A stretch of DNA of 27,204 nt from Bog-793 sp050010315 (GTDB lineage: Bacteria; Actinomycetota; Acidimicrobiia; Acidimicrobiales; Bog-793), in NCBI GenBank assembly GCA_050010315.1, contig JBEKLG010000005.1, positions 1 through 27,204 of the forward strand, given 5' to 3'. The position numbers and the translations under genes are program-made. The notes under the pieces were generated by a model, which did not search any database, was not told the origin of the DNA, and saw only the letters and a program-made list of their open reading frames with translations. Below, piece by piece: positions 6,831 to 14,119 of the stretch. How positions within the stretch are numbered: position 1 is the stretch's first letter; every line of letters starts with the position of its first letter.

Positions 6831-8128
6831 TGCGCGCTCCAGGTCGGCCGCCCCGTCCGCAGCCGAGCCGACTCGGCGTGGGCGGGGAGGCCCTCGGCGT
6901 CGGCGAGCCTGGCGACATCGTCGGCGACGCGTCGCGCCGCCCGTTCGTTGAAGCGAATGGCGTGCGACCGCCGCAGGAAGTCCTCCGTGCCGAGCACCGA
7001 GGAGAACCGGGCGGTCCCGGACGTCGGCAGCACGTGGCTCGGACCTGCGAGGTAGTCCCCGAACGAGGCCGGCGCGAACGGGCCAAGGAAGACCGCCCCG
7101 GCGTGGCGCACGAGCGCGAGGAGCGCCTCGGCGTCGGCAACCATCAGCTCGAGGTGCTCCGGCGCGATGGCGTTCACGACCGCCATGGCGTGCTCCGGGC
7201 CGTCGACGAGCACGACATACCCGCCGGACTCGAGCGCCGCCCGGGTCTCGTCGCGCCGCGGCGACGCCGCGACGAGACGCCCGACGGCCGCGCTGACCGC
7301 CGCGGCGACGGTCTCCGACCAGGTCACGAGCCAGGCGAACCCGTCCGGGCCGTGCTCGGCCTGGACAACGACGTCGATCGCCGCCCATTCGACAGGGGCG
7401 GAATCGTCGGCGACGACGACCACCTCCGACGGGCCGGCGAAGGCGGCCGGCACGCCGACCGTGCCCCGCACCTCCCTCTCGGCGAGCGAGACCCAGTTCG
7501 AACCCGGCCCGACGACGACGTCGACCCGGCGGATCGACTCGGTCCCGTAGGCGAGGGCGGCGATCGCCTGGGCCCCACCGACCCGGTAGACCTCGTCGAC
7601 ACCGGCGATCGCCGCGGCCGCGAGGATCGGCGTCGGGACCGCGCCGTCGGGTCCCGGCGGTGCGCAGCAGGCGATCGAGCCGACACCCGCGACCCGCGCC
7701 GGGATCGCGGTCATCAGCACGCTCGACGGGTACGTCGCCCGGCCGCCCGGCGCGTAGACACCGACGCGGTCGACGGGAACCAAGCGTTCGTCGATTCTCA
7801 TCCCGTCGTCGCGGAAGGTCTTCGGCCGGGTGCGACCGTGCCGGTGGAAGGCCTCGATCGCCGCCGCGGCGGTCCCCAGCGACGCGACGAGCTCAGCGTC
7901 GAGCAGTCCCGGGGCGGCGACGATCTCGGACGCGGGCACACGCAGTTCGCCGAGCTCAACGCCGTCGAAGCGCTTCGTCAGCTCGCGCAGCGCCTCGTCG
8001 CCGCGCTCGCGCACCGCGGCAAGGATCTCGCGCACGACCGTGATTGGGCCGTCGCCGGCTTGCTCCGGGCGGGGCAGGTCCGGCGGCACACCGGGTGCCG
8101 TCCCGCGCAGATCGAGCGTGGTGAGCAC
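6827..8128 (-). CDS. hisD: Histidinol dehydrogenase HisD
   Basis: HisD carries out the last two oxidations, histidinol to histidine, with NAD and zinc. The 433-aa protein has the family blocks ALRELTKRFDGVEL, VPVDRVGVYAPGGRATYPSS, AYGTESIRRVDVVVGPGSNWV, VVQAEHGPDGFAWLV (zinc-ligand region), the catalytic Glu-His in AIAPEHLELM, and GDYLAGPSHVLPTSG. The GTG at 8126-8128 was chosen because it starts at the conserved N-terminus and a TACGCT hexamer lies 7 nt upstream. The frame extends further upstream only through DNA antiparallel to a threonine synthase relic. It is the first gene of the nine-gene minus-strand run. Confidence 0.97.
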   Translation of the reverse strand: MLTTLDLRGTAPGVPPDLPRPEQAGDGPITVVREILAAVRERGDEALRELTKRFDGVELGELRVPASEIVAAPGLLDAELVASLGTAAAAIEAFHRHGRTRPKTFRDDGMRIDERLVPVDRVGVYAPGGRATYPSSVLMTAIPARVAGVGSIACCAPPGPDGAVPTPILAAAAIAGVDEVYRVGGAQAIAALAYGTESIRRVDVVVGPGSNWVSLAEREVRGTVGVPAAFAGPSEVVVVADDSAPVEWAAIDVVVQAEHGPDGFAWLVTWSETVAAAVSAAVGRLVAASPRRDETRAALESGGYVVLVDGPEHAMAVVNAIAPEHLELMVADAEALLALVRHAGAVFLGPFAPASFGDYLAGPSHVLPTSGTARFSSVLGTEDFLRRSHAIRFNERAARRVADDVARLADAEGLPAHAESARLRTGRPTWSAQ

Positions 8129-8135
8129 GACGCCG

Positions 8136-8141
8136 AGCGTA
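8136..8141 (-). promoter_or_regulatory. Candidate -10 of the his operon promoter (leaderless)
   Basis: TACGCT on the minus strand, 7 nt before the hisD GTG. Transcription starting about 7 nt downstream of this hexamer would begin at or next to the start codon, leaving no leader, attenuator or T-box. A -35 element is not obvious. Confidence 0.55.
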
Positions 8142-8164
8142 GCGAACCACCGCTCCGCCGCCCG

Positions 8165-8887
8165 GTGCGTCCAGAGGGTCACGTCGCGCTGGGCAAGCTT
8201 GCCCAAGCGCTGATGCACGGTGCGCAGATCCTGCAGGTGCGAGGCAACTTCGACGCGGCACTGGTGATCGTGCGCGAGCTGCCGCCCCGGGCCCCGGTCG
8301 TTGCCGTGAACTCGTTCAACCCGATGCGAATCGAGGGTCAGAAGACGCCCGGCTTCGAGATCGTCGATATCCTTGGCGACGCCCCCGATGTCCACTTCAG
8401 CGCCGTCGGCAAGCCGGGAAGATCACGGCTGCGGCGCGACTATCGGGAGTACCGGGCCGCGGGAAGGTCGACCCGGCTACCCCGGATGCTGGGGTTTCAG
8501 GCCGCGGGAGCGGCACCGATCGTCGAGGGCCACCGGATTGACAGGCCCGAAACGGTCGCGACCGCGATCCGGATCGGCAATCCGGCGTCATGGGCCGGAG
8601 CGACCGGAGCCGCCTGTGAATCGGCCGACGCGATCAGCGCGGTGGCCGACGACCAGATCCCTGATGGCTTCCATTTCCTGGCCGAGAAGGAGTCGGTCTT
8701 CTGTGAGCCTGCTGCGGCAGCTTCGGCAGCCGACTTGTCGAAAACGGAGGTGCCGCCGGGCTCCAGGGTCGTCTGCGTCCGCACCGGGAATGGACTGAAG
8801 GATCCGGACGTGGCCATCCGCGGGGCGCGCATTCCTGACGTGGTCAACGCCACCCTCGGTCCGGTCCTCACCACGCTCACTTTCTGA
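8165..8887 (+). pseudogene. Threonine synthase relic (thrC), 3' two-thirds only
   Basis: The plus-strand frame ending at the TGA 8885-8887 matches the middle and end of threonine synthase: PEGHVALGKLAQALMHGAQI, VNSFNPMRIEGQKTPGFEIV, LPRMLGFQAAGAAPIVEG, ETVATAIRIGNPASW, EPAAAASAADL and VCVRTGNGLKDPDVAI. The first third, with the PLP-binding lysine, is absent; similarity begins at about 8165, only 37 bp from the hisD GTG on the other strand. The PLP-phosphate loop (usually GNAGNIT) is damaged: 8411-8440 reads GKPGRSRLRR in the main frame, while AGKITA appears in a shifted frame at 8413-8430, implying two compensating indels. A residual segment also looks deleted after ASAADL. It cannot encode an active enzyme. 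A functional thrC is presumably elsewhere in the genome. Confidence 0.85.
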
Positions 8888-8898
8888 AAGAAAGCGTT

Positions 8899-8914
8899 CC
8901 CGGGGTGGCCCGGG
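8899..8914 (+). terminator. Perfect hairpin after the thrC relic
   Basis: CCCGGG, loop GTGG, CCCGGG, starting 12 nt after the relic's stop codon. The six G-C pairs make a stable hairpin without a U tract. It could be a surviving terminator of the former thrC; it is also a short palindrome of a kind common in GC-rich DNA. Confidence 0.35.
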
Positions 8915-8984
8915 CCGCTTCCGGGGCGTCACCTGCCAGACGGCAGTGGTTCGAGCTCCAGCCAACCCAGTCACCGGGGTGGGC

Positions 8985-8990
8985 TAGGAT
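8985..8990 (+). promoter_or_regulatory. Candidate -10 for the ABC exporter operon
   Basis: TAGGAT on the plus strand, 94 nt before the GTG of the ABC ATPase gene. If used, it gives a 5' leader of roughly 85-90 nt, unlike the leaderless genes around it. The ATPase start has an AAAGG Shine-Dalgarno-like site at 9070-9074, which fits a leadered transcript. No -35 is convincing. Confidence 0.3.
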
Positions 8991-9084
8991 CCTGGCCGGC
9001 GGAGGGCGGCCGCTTGATCGCGAGGCTGAGATCGCGGAATGCCGCCTGCCGCAATAGCCGCGTGGACAGAAAGGCTCGTATCCG

Positions 9085-9855
9085 GTGACGCTGCTCGACA
9101 CTGGCGCGCCCGTCGACGGGGCACGCCCGGGACCAGCGGCCGCCCGTGCCGTCGGTCTGGTCAGGATTTTCGGCAAGGGCGACACCATCGTTCGTGCGCT
9201 CGACGGCATCAATGTCGAGTTTGCGCGCGGCCGCTTCACGGCCGTAATGGGTCCGTCCGGTTCGGGTAAGTCGACCCTCATGCACTGCATGGCAGGGCTC
9301 GACGCACCAACTTCCGGCCAGGTCTTCGTCGGTGATGACGAGATCAGCGGGCTGGACGACAAGGGGCTGACGAAGTTGCGACGGGACCGGATCGGCTTCG
9401 TGTTCCAGTCCTTCAACCTGGTGCCCACCTTGACCGCCGGCGAGAACATCAAGTTGCCAGCGGCGCTGGCGGGACGCCGGGTCGACGCCTCCTGGTTCGA
9501 CTATCTCGTCGAGGAGCTCGCGATCCGCGACCGGCTGTCGCACCGGCCGAGCGAGCTTTCGGGGGGCCAACAGCAGCGAGTGGCCTGTGCCCGGGCTCTG
9601 ATTGGCCGGCCGGATCTGATCTTCGCCGACGAGCCCACGGGAAACCTCGACTCGAATTCGTCGGCCGAGATGCTCGACTTCCTGCGCCGCTCCGTCGACG
9701 AATTCGGCCAGACGATCGCAATGGTGACCCACGATCCGCGGGGTGCTGCGCGTTCGGACCGTGTCGTGTTCCTCAACGACGGCCGGGTCGTCGGGGAAAT
9801 GGAGTCGCCGACCGCCGATCTCGTCCTCGAGAAGATGAAGCAGCTGAGGAGCTGA
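9085..9855 (+). CDS. ABC transporter ATPase, MacB/LolD type
   Basis: The 256-aa protein has Walker A GPSGSGKST (residues 56-64), Q-loop VFQSFNLVP (about 106-114), signature LSGGQQQR (158-165), Walker B LIFADEP (178-184), the D-loop GNLDS, and switch His216 in MVTHDP. This pattern (FQSFNLVPTLTA, ADEPTGNLD) is typical of ATPases that power mechanotransmission exporters of the MacB/LolCDE/FtsEX class. It is followed 2 bp downstream by its double-FtsX permease, so the two genes are one operon. The exported substrate is not evident; candidates for the class are lipoproteins, peptides or antibiotics. Translation appears to start at GTG 9085 with an AAAGG site about 10 nt upstream. Confidence 0.95.
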   Translation: MTLLDTGAPVDGARPGPAAARAVGLVRIFGKGDTIVRALDGINVEFARGRFTAVMGPSGSGKSTLMHCMAGLDAPTSGQVFVGDDEISGLDDKGLTKLRRDRIGFVFQSFNLVPTLTAGENIKLPAALAGRRVDASWFDYLVEELAIRDRLSHRPSELSGGQQQRVACARALIGRPDLIFADEPTGNLDSNSSAEMLDFLRRSVDEFGQTIAMVTHDPRGAARSDRVVFLNDGRVVGEMESPTADLVLEKMKQLRS

Positions 9856-9857
9856 CG

Positions 9858-12383
9858 GTGTGGAAGGCCACCGTCCAAGGTCTGCTCGCCCACAAGCTGC
9901 GACTGGCGCTGACCTCGCTCGCCATCATCCTCGGCGTGACGTTTGTTTCGGGCACGCTCGTGCTCACCGACACGCTGCGCAACACGTTCGACACCTTGTT
10001 CTACAACGTCTACAAGGGCGTCGACTTCGTGGTGCGGGAGAAGCCCGCGTTCTCGGGCGCCTCGGAGCACGCCGTGCTCCAGCCGATACCGACGTCGGTG
10101 GCCAACGCAGTTCGTGCCGTACCTGGCGTGGAGTATGCCGACGGCGAAGTCGAGGGTTACGCCCAGTTCGTCGCGCCCAACGGCAAGGCCGTCACCACCG
10201 GGGGGGCGCCGACGCTTGGGGTGTCCTTCGACCCGCACGAGCAACTCTCCTCGGTGATCGTTCGCCAGGGGGCTTCCCCGACGACGCCCCACGAGGTCGC
10301 GATCGACGCCGCCACCGCCACCAAGTACCACTTCGCGGTGGGAGACAGCGTCCGGATCCTGCTCATAGGCCCTCCCCAGACCTTCACCATCTCCGGGATC
10401 GTGCAGTTCGGAACGGCGAACAACCTGGCAGGAGCCACTATCGCAGCCTTCGACCTTCCCACCGCGCAGCGGGTGCTCGACAGCGTTGGTCGGTACGACG
10501 CGATCAATGTCCTCGCCAAGCCGGGCGTCGACAAGGCGCAACTGCGCCGGGCCATCACCGCGGTGCTGCCGCGCGGTGTCGAGGTGGTCACTGGCCAGAC
10601 GGTTGCGAACGAGTCCGCTAACGCCCTGAACCAGGCGCTCTCGTTTTTCTCGACCTCCTTGTTGGTGTTCGCCTTCATTTCGTTGTTCGTAGGCGGCTTC
10701 ACCATCTTCAACACGTTCGCGATCATCGTGAAGCAGCGAACCCGCGAGCTCGCTCTGCTGCGCGTCCTCGGCGCGAGCCGCAGACAGGTCTTCCAGTCGG
10801 TGCTCGGCGAGGCAGCGCTCGTCGGCGTCCTCGCGTCCTTGGTCGGTCTCGGGTTCGGGGTCGCCACGGCCGTTGGGCTCGAAGCACTGCTCGCGGGATT
10901 CGGGATCACGCTCCCGTCGGGCGCCCTGGTCTTCCAAGCCCGCACCGTCGTCGCCGCGTTGGTGGTCGGCGTCGGCGTGACCGTCGTCTCCGCGGTAAGT
11001 CCGGCGCGACGCGCCGTGCGGATCGCGCCCGTCGCGGCCCTCGCCGACCAGCCGGCCGGTCAGAGCGCTTCTTCCCGACGTCGGATCGCGATCGGCGCCT
11101 CGGTGGCCGCGATTGGCGTCGCGGCCTTGGGCTTCGGGCTGACGAAGCCGGCGATCCAGTTCGTCGGGGTCGGTGCGGTGGCGATCTTTATCGGCGTCGG
11201 CATGCTGGCTCCTTTGGTCGCGCGCCCGCTGGCGAGTGCCATCGGTCGGCCTCTCGCGAGGACTCTCGGGGTGGCGGGTCAACTCGGTCGGGAGAACTCG
11301 ATGCGCAGCCCGCGCCGGACAGCTCAAACGGCCGCCGCGCTCATCGTCGGGCTCGCCCTGGTCGCGACCTTCGCGGTTTTCGGCGCGTCCTTGTCCCGCT
11401 CGTTGACGTCGAGCATCGACCAGGCGATAAGCGCTGACTACATCCTCACGACATCCGGGACGGAGGGCTTCAGCACGACGGTGACGGCGGCGGTCGCGCG
11501 CCTGTCCGGCGTGACGGCGATTTCGACGGTGTACGGAGGCGAGTTCGAGTTCCGCGGCGCGCTTTCCAGCCTGACGGGGGTATCCCCGGTCCGTTTGTCC
11601 CAGACGATCATCCTGCGGATGGTCGCCGGGAGCGGTGCCCGGGCCCTGGCGGCGGGTGAGCTCCTGGTCGACTCGACGACGGCCAATGCCAAACACCTCG
11701 CCGTCGGCTCGGTCGCCTCGGTGAAGTTCGGCCTCACCGGCCTGGGGACGGTGCGGATCGGCGGGATCTTCCAGCCGAACGCCGTGCTCGGCAGCTTCCT
11801 CGTGAGCGACCGGTTCGTACGCCAGCACTTCGAGAACCCTCTGCCGGTCGCGGTGCTCGTCCGGACGGCCGGTGGTGCCAGCCCGGCGGGCAAGGCGGCG
11901 GTCGTAGCTGCTCTGCGCGCCTACCCGAACCTCACCATCCGGACCCAAGCTGGGTTCAAGCAAGCCGAGAGCCGACAGATCAATCAGCTGCTCGGCGTCG
12001 TCTACGTCCTGCTCGCCCTCGCCGTGCTGGTGGCGTTGATCGGCATCGTGAACACCCTGATCCTCTCGGTGTTCGAGCGTACGCATGAGATCGGGCTCCT
12101 CCGGGCGATCGGGATGAATCGGCGCCAGGTGCGCACGATGATCCGGTCCGAGGCCGTCATCCTTTCGGTGTTCGGTGCCGTGATCGGGGTCCTGATCGGT
12201 ACCGCACTCGGTGTCGCGCTCTCAGCGTCGTTGAAGCAGCAGGGGATCACGGACATCGTCATCCCCTTCTCCAACTTGGTCGTCTTCGTCCTCATCGCGG
12301 CTTTGCTCGGGCTGGTTGCTGCCTCATGGCCCGCGCGCAGGGCGGCGAAGCTCGACGTGCTCGCCGCGATCTCGGCTGAATAG
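9858..12383 (+). CDS. ABC transporter permease with two FtsX domains
   Basis: The 841-aa membrane protein starts KATVQGLLAHKLRLALTSLA, runs into a first transmembrane helix (about residues 15-35) and a large extracytoplasmic MacB_PCD-like domain (about 36-255). A first FtsX module follows (SLLVFAFISLFVGGFTIFNT, then TRELALLRVLGASRRQVFQS), with further helices, a second N-terminal helix after GRENSMRSPRRTAQTAAALI, a second extracytoplasmic domain, and a C-terminal FtsX module (VLVALIGIVNTLILSVFERT, HEIGLLRAIGMNRRQVRTMI). Each module ends with the coupling helix that contacts the ATPase. The duplicated layout is widespread in actinobacterial exporters and lets one polypeptide act with an ATPase dimer. 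The GTG start has AGGAG about 7 nt upstream, overlapping the ATPase end. Substrate unknown. Confidence 0.93.
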   Translation: MWKATVQGLLAHKLRLALTSLAIILGVTFVSGTLVLTDTLRNTFDTLFYNVYKGVDFVVREKPAFSGASEHAVLQPIPTSVANAVRAVPGVEYADGEVEGYAQFVAPNGKAVTTGGAPTLGVSFDPHEQLSSVIVRQGASPTTPHEVAIDAATATKYHFAVGDSVRILLIGPPQTFTISGIVQFGTANNLAGATIAAFDLPTAQRVLDSVGRYDAINVLAKPGVDKAQLRRAITAVLPRGVEVVTGQTVANESANALNQALSFFSTSLLVFAFISLFVGGFTIFNTFAIIVKQRTRELALLRVLGASRRQVFQSVLGEAALVGVLASLVGLGFGVATAVGLEALLAGFGITLPSGALVFQARTVVAALVVGVGVTVVSAVSPARRAVRIAPVAALADQPAGQSASSRRRIAIGASVAAIGVAALGFGLTKPAIQFVGVGAVAIFIGVGMLAPLVARPLASAIGRPLARTLGVAGQLGRENSMRSPRRTAQTAAALIVGLALVATFAVFGASLSRSLTSSIDQAISADYILTTSGTEGFSTTVTAAVARLSGVTAISTVYGGEFEFRGALSSLTGVSPVRLSQTIILRMVAGSGARALAAGELLVDSTTANAKHLAVGSVASVKFGLTGLGTVRIGGIFQPNAVLGSFLVSDRFVRQHFENPLPVAVLVRTAGGASPAGKAAVVAALRAYPNLTIRTQAGFKQAESRQINQLLGVVYVLLALAVLVALIGIVNTLILSVFERTHEIGLLRAIGMNRRQVRTMIRSEAVILSVFGAVIGVLIGTALGVALSASLKQQGITDIVIPFSNLVVFVLIAALLGLVAASWPARRAAKLDVLAAISAE

Positions 12384-12461
12384 CTCTTACGTCGCCCGCT
12401 CCAGCCATCTCGGCATCACCGCGGCTCTTGGCGCGGTCTTGTCCGGCGTGGCGGGGCGGGT

Positions 12462-12483
12462 CCGCCGTCACCAGGGACGGCGG
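12462..12483 (+). terminator. Perfect 8-bp hairpin downstream of the ABC exporter operon
   Basis: CCGCCGTC, loop ACCAGG, GACGGCGG, about 80 nt after the permease stop and 80 nt before the next gene. There is no U tract, but GC-rich actinobacterial terminators often lack one. It is the strongest simple hairpin I noticed in a spacer. Confidence 0.4.
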
Positions 12484-12553
12484 GCACCCGACGCGGTGGT
12501 GGTCGGTGGGGCGCCTCGAATCCCGTGGACGGACGGCCTTCGTTGCGGCCGGT

Positions 12554-12559
12554 AAGGAT
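12554..12559 (+). promoter_or_regulatory. Weak leaderless-type -10 or Shine-Dalgarno before the 64-aa gene
   Basis: AAGGAT ends 6 nt before the GTG at 12566. It fits the nAnnnT spacing rule of the window but also contains AAGGA, a usable ribosome-binding site, so the two readings compete. Confidence 0.3.
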
Positions 12560-12565
12560 AGGGGC

Positions 12566-12760
12566 GTGCCGGTCGACTACTCCGAGCTCGCCTCGATCGT
12601 CGACTCGATCGAGGCGCTGGCACGCCGCGTCGGCAAGATGGGCGACGCGGCCAGAGCACTGAAGAACGACGGGACTGCGTCCGAGCTCTACGCGGTCGAA
12701 CGCGCCCTCACCGGGGCGACGAGACGCCTTTCGCGTCTCGTCAAGGCGACTCGACGCTAG
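12566..12760 (+). CDS. Small helical protein of unknown function (64 aa)
   Basis: From the GTG at 12566 the product is 64 aa, beginning VPVDYSELASIVDSIEALAR and ending RRLSRLVKATRR. It is predicted almost wholly helical, with hydrophobic residues spaced as in an amphipathic or coiled-coil helix and a basic C-terminus. The frame extends upstream but those residues are low-complexity and look non-coding, and AAGGA lies just before this GTG. I do not recognise a family. The placement between the ABC operon and the spacer before nth gives no functional clue. Confidence 0.6.
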   Translation: MPVDYSELASIVDSIEALARRVGKMGDAARALKNDGTASELYAVERALTGATRRLSRLVKATRR

Positions 12761-13280
12761 CCCCAGTTCGAGCCTGAGACCTCGGGCCACTCTCGCCGAT
12801 CCGGAGAAACGCCATCCCGAAAGACTGAAGCTGGGCTCGGGAATTCCAGTTGCCTTGGCACGAGGCTTTTCCGCGGCTCCGCGCTCGCCCACCCCTGTGG
12901 GCTGGAGGAAGGCTCAGGCGAGCCCGTTCAGACGGGCAACCGCAGCCGCGCAGAAAGGAGAAACCCGCTCCTCAGCGTGCGAGTTCGGCTTGGTGCAAGA
13001 AAGGAGAGCCCGACTCACTGGGCCCCGGACCGGTGACGCTGGAGTGACGGCAGACGACCACTCCGCCCGGGACGCCGCCGGATCATCGGTGATTGAGACC
13101 GGTGACCCAACTTGGTGGGCAAGCCGGTCGGCTCGTCGGCGCAGCCGCGCTTGGATTCGCCCGTGCACCCTCCGTCGTTGCCGCTCATCACGCAGCCGTG
13201 CAGCTGAGGGTTCGCGGTACGGTGCCCAGCCGGGCCCGTCCCGCCAAGGGGGCGACCCCGACGCAGGAGGGCCAGGAGGG
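12761..13280. other. 520-bp spacer without a supported gene
   Basis: All long open frames here look like composition artefacts of GC-rich DNA. The stretch lies between the 64-aa gene and the 3' end of nth, so it is downstream of both. The only structure I see is a pair of direct repeats AGAAAGGAGA at 12952-12961 and 12998-13007, each followed by a CCCG-containing segment; the first lies in a small AGGAG/CTCCT stem (12956-12972). No tRNA-like T-arm or cloverleaf was found. Confidence 0.5.
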
Positions 13281-14057
13281 TCAGCGCGACTTTCGGGTCG
13301 AAGCTTGGGGACTGCGCCGTTTCCGCGCCGGGGAAGTTGGCGATCCGCCCTCACCCACGCCCCCCTTGGGCGCACGGGCTGGGCGCGCCGCCGGCGCGAC
13401 GCTGCCCACTCCCGCTCTCGGGCAGACGTCGACAACGACGCAGGCGTCACAGGATGGCCGGCGCGCGCCACAGACGTTCCGGCCGTGCAGGATGAGCCGG
13501 AGACTGAAAGCGCCCCAGTTCGCCGGCGCGACGAGCGCGCAGAGGTCACGCTCGACGACGAGGGGATCCTCGGCCGTGCTGAACCCGAGACGCCGGGCGA
13601 GCCGGCCGACGTGGGTGTCGACCGGCAGTCCCGGCAACCCGAAGGCAACGGAAAGCACGACGTTCGCCGTCTTGCGACCGACGCCCGGCAGCGTGACGAG
13701 CTCGTCGACCGTTTGCGGCACGACACCGTCGAAGCGTTCGACGAGGGCTTGCGCCATTCCCGCAAGACTGCGCGCCTTGGCGCGGAAGAAACCCGTCGAG
13801 CGGATGAGGTCCTCGAGCTCCTCGAGGTTCGCACCCGCGAGATCCTCCGGAGTGGGGTACGCGGCGAACAATGCCGGGGTGACGAGGTTGACTCGCTCGT
13901 CGGTCGTCTGGGCCGACAGGATCGTCGCCACGAGGAGCTGGAACGCCCCGTCGTGACGGAGTGTGCACAGCGTCGCGGCATCACCCGGGTACTGGATGGC
14001 GAGGCGTTCGGTGACGATTCGCGCCCGTGCGGCAACGCTTGTCGGCTTGGCCACCAC
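13281..14057 (-). CDS. nth: Endonuclease III (DNA glycosylase/AP lyase)
   Basis: Nth removes oxidised pyrimidines and cleaves the abasic site during base-excision repair. The 258-aa protein shows FQLLVATILSAQTTDERVN, the helix-hairpin-helix LPGVGRKTANVVLS with the catalytic Lys, the catalytic Asp in LPVDTHVGRLARRLG, and a 4Fe-4S site of form C-x6-C-x2-C-x5-C (CGARRPSCDACVVVDVC). A basic, disordered C-terminal tail of about 40 residues follows the cluster and ends RRSPQASTRKSR, unusual compared with short bacterial Nth. The start is GTG 14057 or the adjacent GTG 14054, with TACGAT 5 or 8 nt upstream. It is divergent from mshD. Confidence 0.96.
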   Translation of the reverse strand: MVAKPTSVAARARIVTERLAIQYPGDAATLCTLRHDGAFQLLVATILSAQTTDERVNLVTPALFAAYPTPEDLAGANLEELEDLIRSTGFFRAKARSLAGMAQALVERFDGVVPQTVDELVTLPGVGRKTANVVLSVAFGLPGLPVDTHVGRLARRLGFSTAEDPLVVERDLCALVAPANWGAFSLRLILHGRNVCGARRPSCDACVVVDVCPRAGVGSVAPAARPARAPKGGVGEGGSPTSPARKRRSPQASTRKSR

Positions 14058-14062
14058 GACTG

Positions 14063-14068
14063 ATCGTA
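14063..14068 (-). promoter_or_regulatory. Candidate leaderless -10 for nth
   Basis: TACGAT on the minus strand, 5 nt before GTG 14057 and 8 nt before GTG 14054. Two adjacent GTG codons make the exact start ambiguous. Confidence 0.5.
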
Positions 14069-14107
14069 GTGAGGCACACTGCTCGCACTCGCTCCCCCCC
14101 GGGCCGG

Positions 14108-14113
14108 TACCCT
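14108..14113 (+). promoter_or_regulatory. Candidate leaderless -10 for mshD-rlmN
   Basis: TACCCT on the plus strand followed by exactly 6 nt and the GTG of mshD. It sits about 40 bp from the nth hexamer, forming a divergent promoter pair in 62 bp. Confidence 0.55.
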
Positions 14114-14119
14114 CGGGCC

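Noticed and set aside
6831..7388. Upstream extension of hisC (total 552 codons)
   Set aside because: The extra residues are antiparallel-frame reading of hisD; the conserved HisC protein starts at ATG 6830, which overlaps the hisD stop.
8129..8395. Upstream extension of hisD to 522 codons
   Set aside because: Residues before GTG 8128 are the complement of the thrC relic and bear no similarity to HisD.
8940..8975. TGGTTCGAGCTCCA resembling a tRNA T-arm
   Set aside because: The flanking bases do not form a T stem or acceptor stem, and there is no D-arm or anticodon arm upstream.
9501..12086. 861-codon minus-strand frame
   Set aside because: Shadow of the ABC operon; charged, repetitive Arg/Asp/Glu/Gly composition and no motif.
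12855..14063. 402-codon plus-strand frame
   Set aside because: Its second half is antisense to nth and its first half is Arg/Ser/Gly-rich without motif.
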